DNA of 64,000 bases, taken from Musa acuminata AAA Group. Taxonomy: Eukaryota; Streptophyta; Magnoliopsida; Zingiberales; Musaceae. Every line of letters starts with the position of its first letter. Positions within the stretch are counted from its first letter, which is position 1. The translations under genes were made by a program, and so were the position numbers. Positions 63,206 through 64,000 of this stretch are shown one piece after another. The notes under the pieces are model-generated. The model was given only the letters and a program-made list of their open reading frames with translations. It was not told the DNA's origin and did not search any database. The DNA lies in assembly GCF_036884655.1 (NCBI RefSeq), contig NC_088354.1, positions 11,324,501 to 11,388,500 on the forward strand, read 5' to 3'.

Positions 63206-64000
63206 AACCTTTAACCTGTTTCAGAGATATTATAAGATGTTTGATGCAAGAAAAGAGCAATCATTATGCCAAATGAGTGCCCATCCCCTGCTGCTTTGGC
63301 CTGAAACAAGCAAAAGACTGACCACAGTCTACATTCCAGGAAACACATCTGTATTCCATTCTATGTCATCATCATCATCATGGGTGTTCTCAAGAGCAGC
63401 ACCGCAGTGCTTAACCATGTCTTTTTCTACCAGAAAGCAGTGCACGCCGATAACAGAGCATTGCAGACGGCATCATTCTTAATGAACCAAACATGAAGAA
63501 GCTCCACTCTGCATCTTCCAGCAGAAGTACCAAATAGCCACTCGATTAATCGCTGTTTTGACCATCTTTTTCGTCCCAAAAGCATGAATTTAATGGGTGG
63601 GTCGATTCCGAACAATCGAAATCCCAATATACAAGTCAAAAACTGGACGACCGAATCAGAGATAACAATCGTTCCATGTAAGCCGATGGAAGCTACCGAG
63701 ATCCGACATCCACTCGTGGTTCGCATTCTTTGCTTCATATCACATATAAAAAGAGCTCTTAAAGCTTACTTCAAAGATACGGGAAGCAAAAGAAAGAAGA
63801 AGATACAGAGTTTTGTTGGGTAATGCTCGTCTTTGACACGTGCTGCTGTATCATTCTGCACATCAAACGTACGTCTTTGACTATTTGTTATGCGTACTTT
63901 TTCTTAGAGTGGTCTACTCGTGCCCTTAATGCACACAATGGACAAGAAAGGATGCCCTCTTCCATCAATATTTATGTGTGAGAGATGCAGTCCGATCATT
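63203..64000. other. Intergenic right end
   Basis: No gene was recognised. A 103-codon frame on - (63738..63427) has no family features. Confidence 0.4.

Overview
This is a window of plant nuclear DNA, almost certainly from a monocot. The genes are split by GT-AG introns, several first exons are very GC-rich, and the AT-rich intergenic space holds LTR-retrotransposon debris. Every protein family recognised is a plant one: wall-associated kinases, ACR-type ACT proteins, ADF, ALY, organelle RRM proteins and type I inositol-polyphosphate 5-phosphatase. A Musaceae-like genome (banana or a relative) would fit, but that is an inference from style and not shown by the sequence. No operon logic applies; these are independent eukaryotic genes.

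Layout: 0.5-0.8 kb, tail exons of an unrecognised + gene. 4.9-10.5 kb, two tandem wall-associated receptor kinases on +, the second with a one-base frameshift. 10.7-12.9 kb, a cytosolic HSP70 on -, also with a one-base frameshift and an unusual Asp-to-Glu change in the ATPase site. 13-16 kb, an orphan exon-like piece, a probable LTR remnant and a duplicated promoter block. 16.3-22.7 kb, gamma-glutamyltranspeptidase on +, with a retroelement remnant in its last intron. 24.1-27.5 kb, an ACR9/ACR10-type ACT-repeat protein on +. 28.3-32.2 kb, an ALY/THO4 mRNA-export adaptor on -. 32.4-32.9 kb, a tandem array of tRNA-Val(AAC) units: two intact, one degenerate, one cut off. 33.5-35.7 kb, a non-coding TRIM-like LTR element with a triplicated interior. 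35.8-46.8 kb, a segmental duplication: an intact ADF gene and an ADF pseudogene separated by about 3.7 copies of a 1.06-kb tandem repeat. 47.5-50.9 kb, an organelle RRM protein on -, whose first intron carries a relative of the retroelement in the GGT intron. 53.2-55.8 kb (5' leader to about 57 kb), soluble inorganic pyrophosphatase on -. 57-60.3 kb, AT-rich DNA with a long hairpin. 60.3-62.5 kb, a type I inositol-polyphosphate 5-phosphatase on -, with its promoter near 63.1 kb.

The most notable features are structural. They are the tRNA-Val array, whose last unit is truncated where the 1.06-kb repeat family begins; the retroelement with a triplicated interior; the ADF gene/pseudogene duplication; and an 84-nt in-frame mini-intron across the GGT membrane anchor. 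I found no clearly new protein system. The two isolated single-base frameshifts, both in short homopolymers of otherwise intact genes, may be assembly errors and should be checked before being read as biology.
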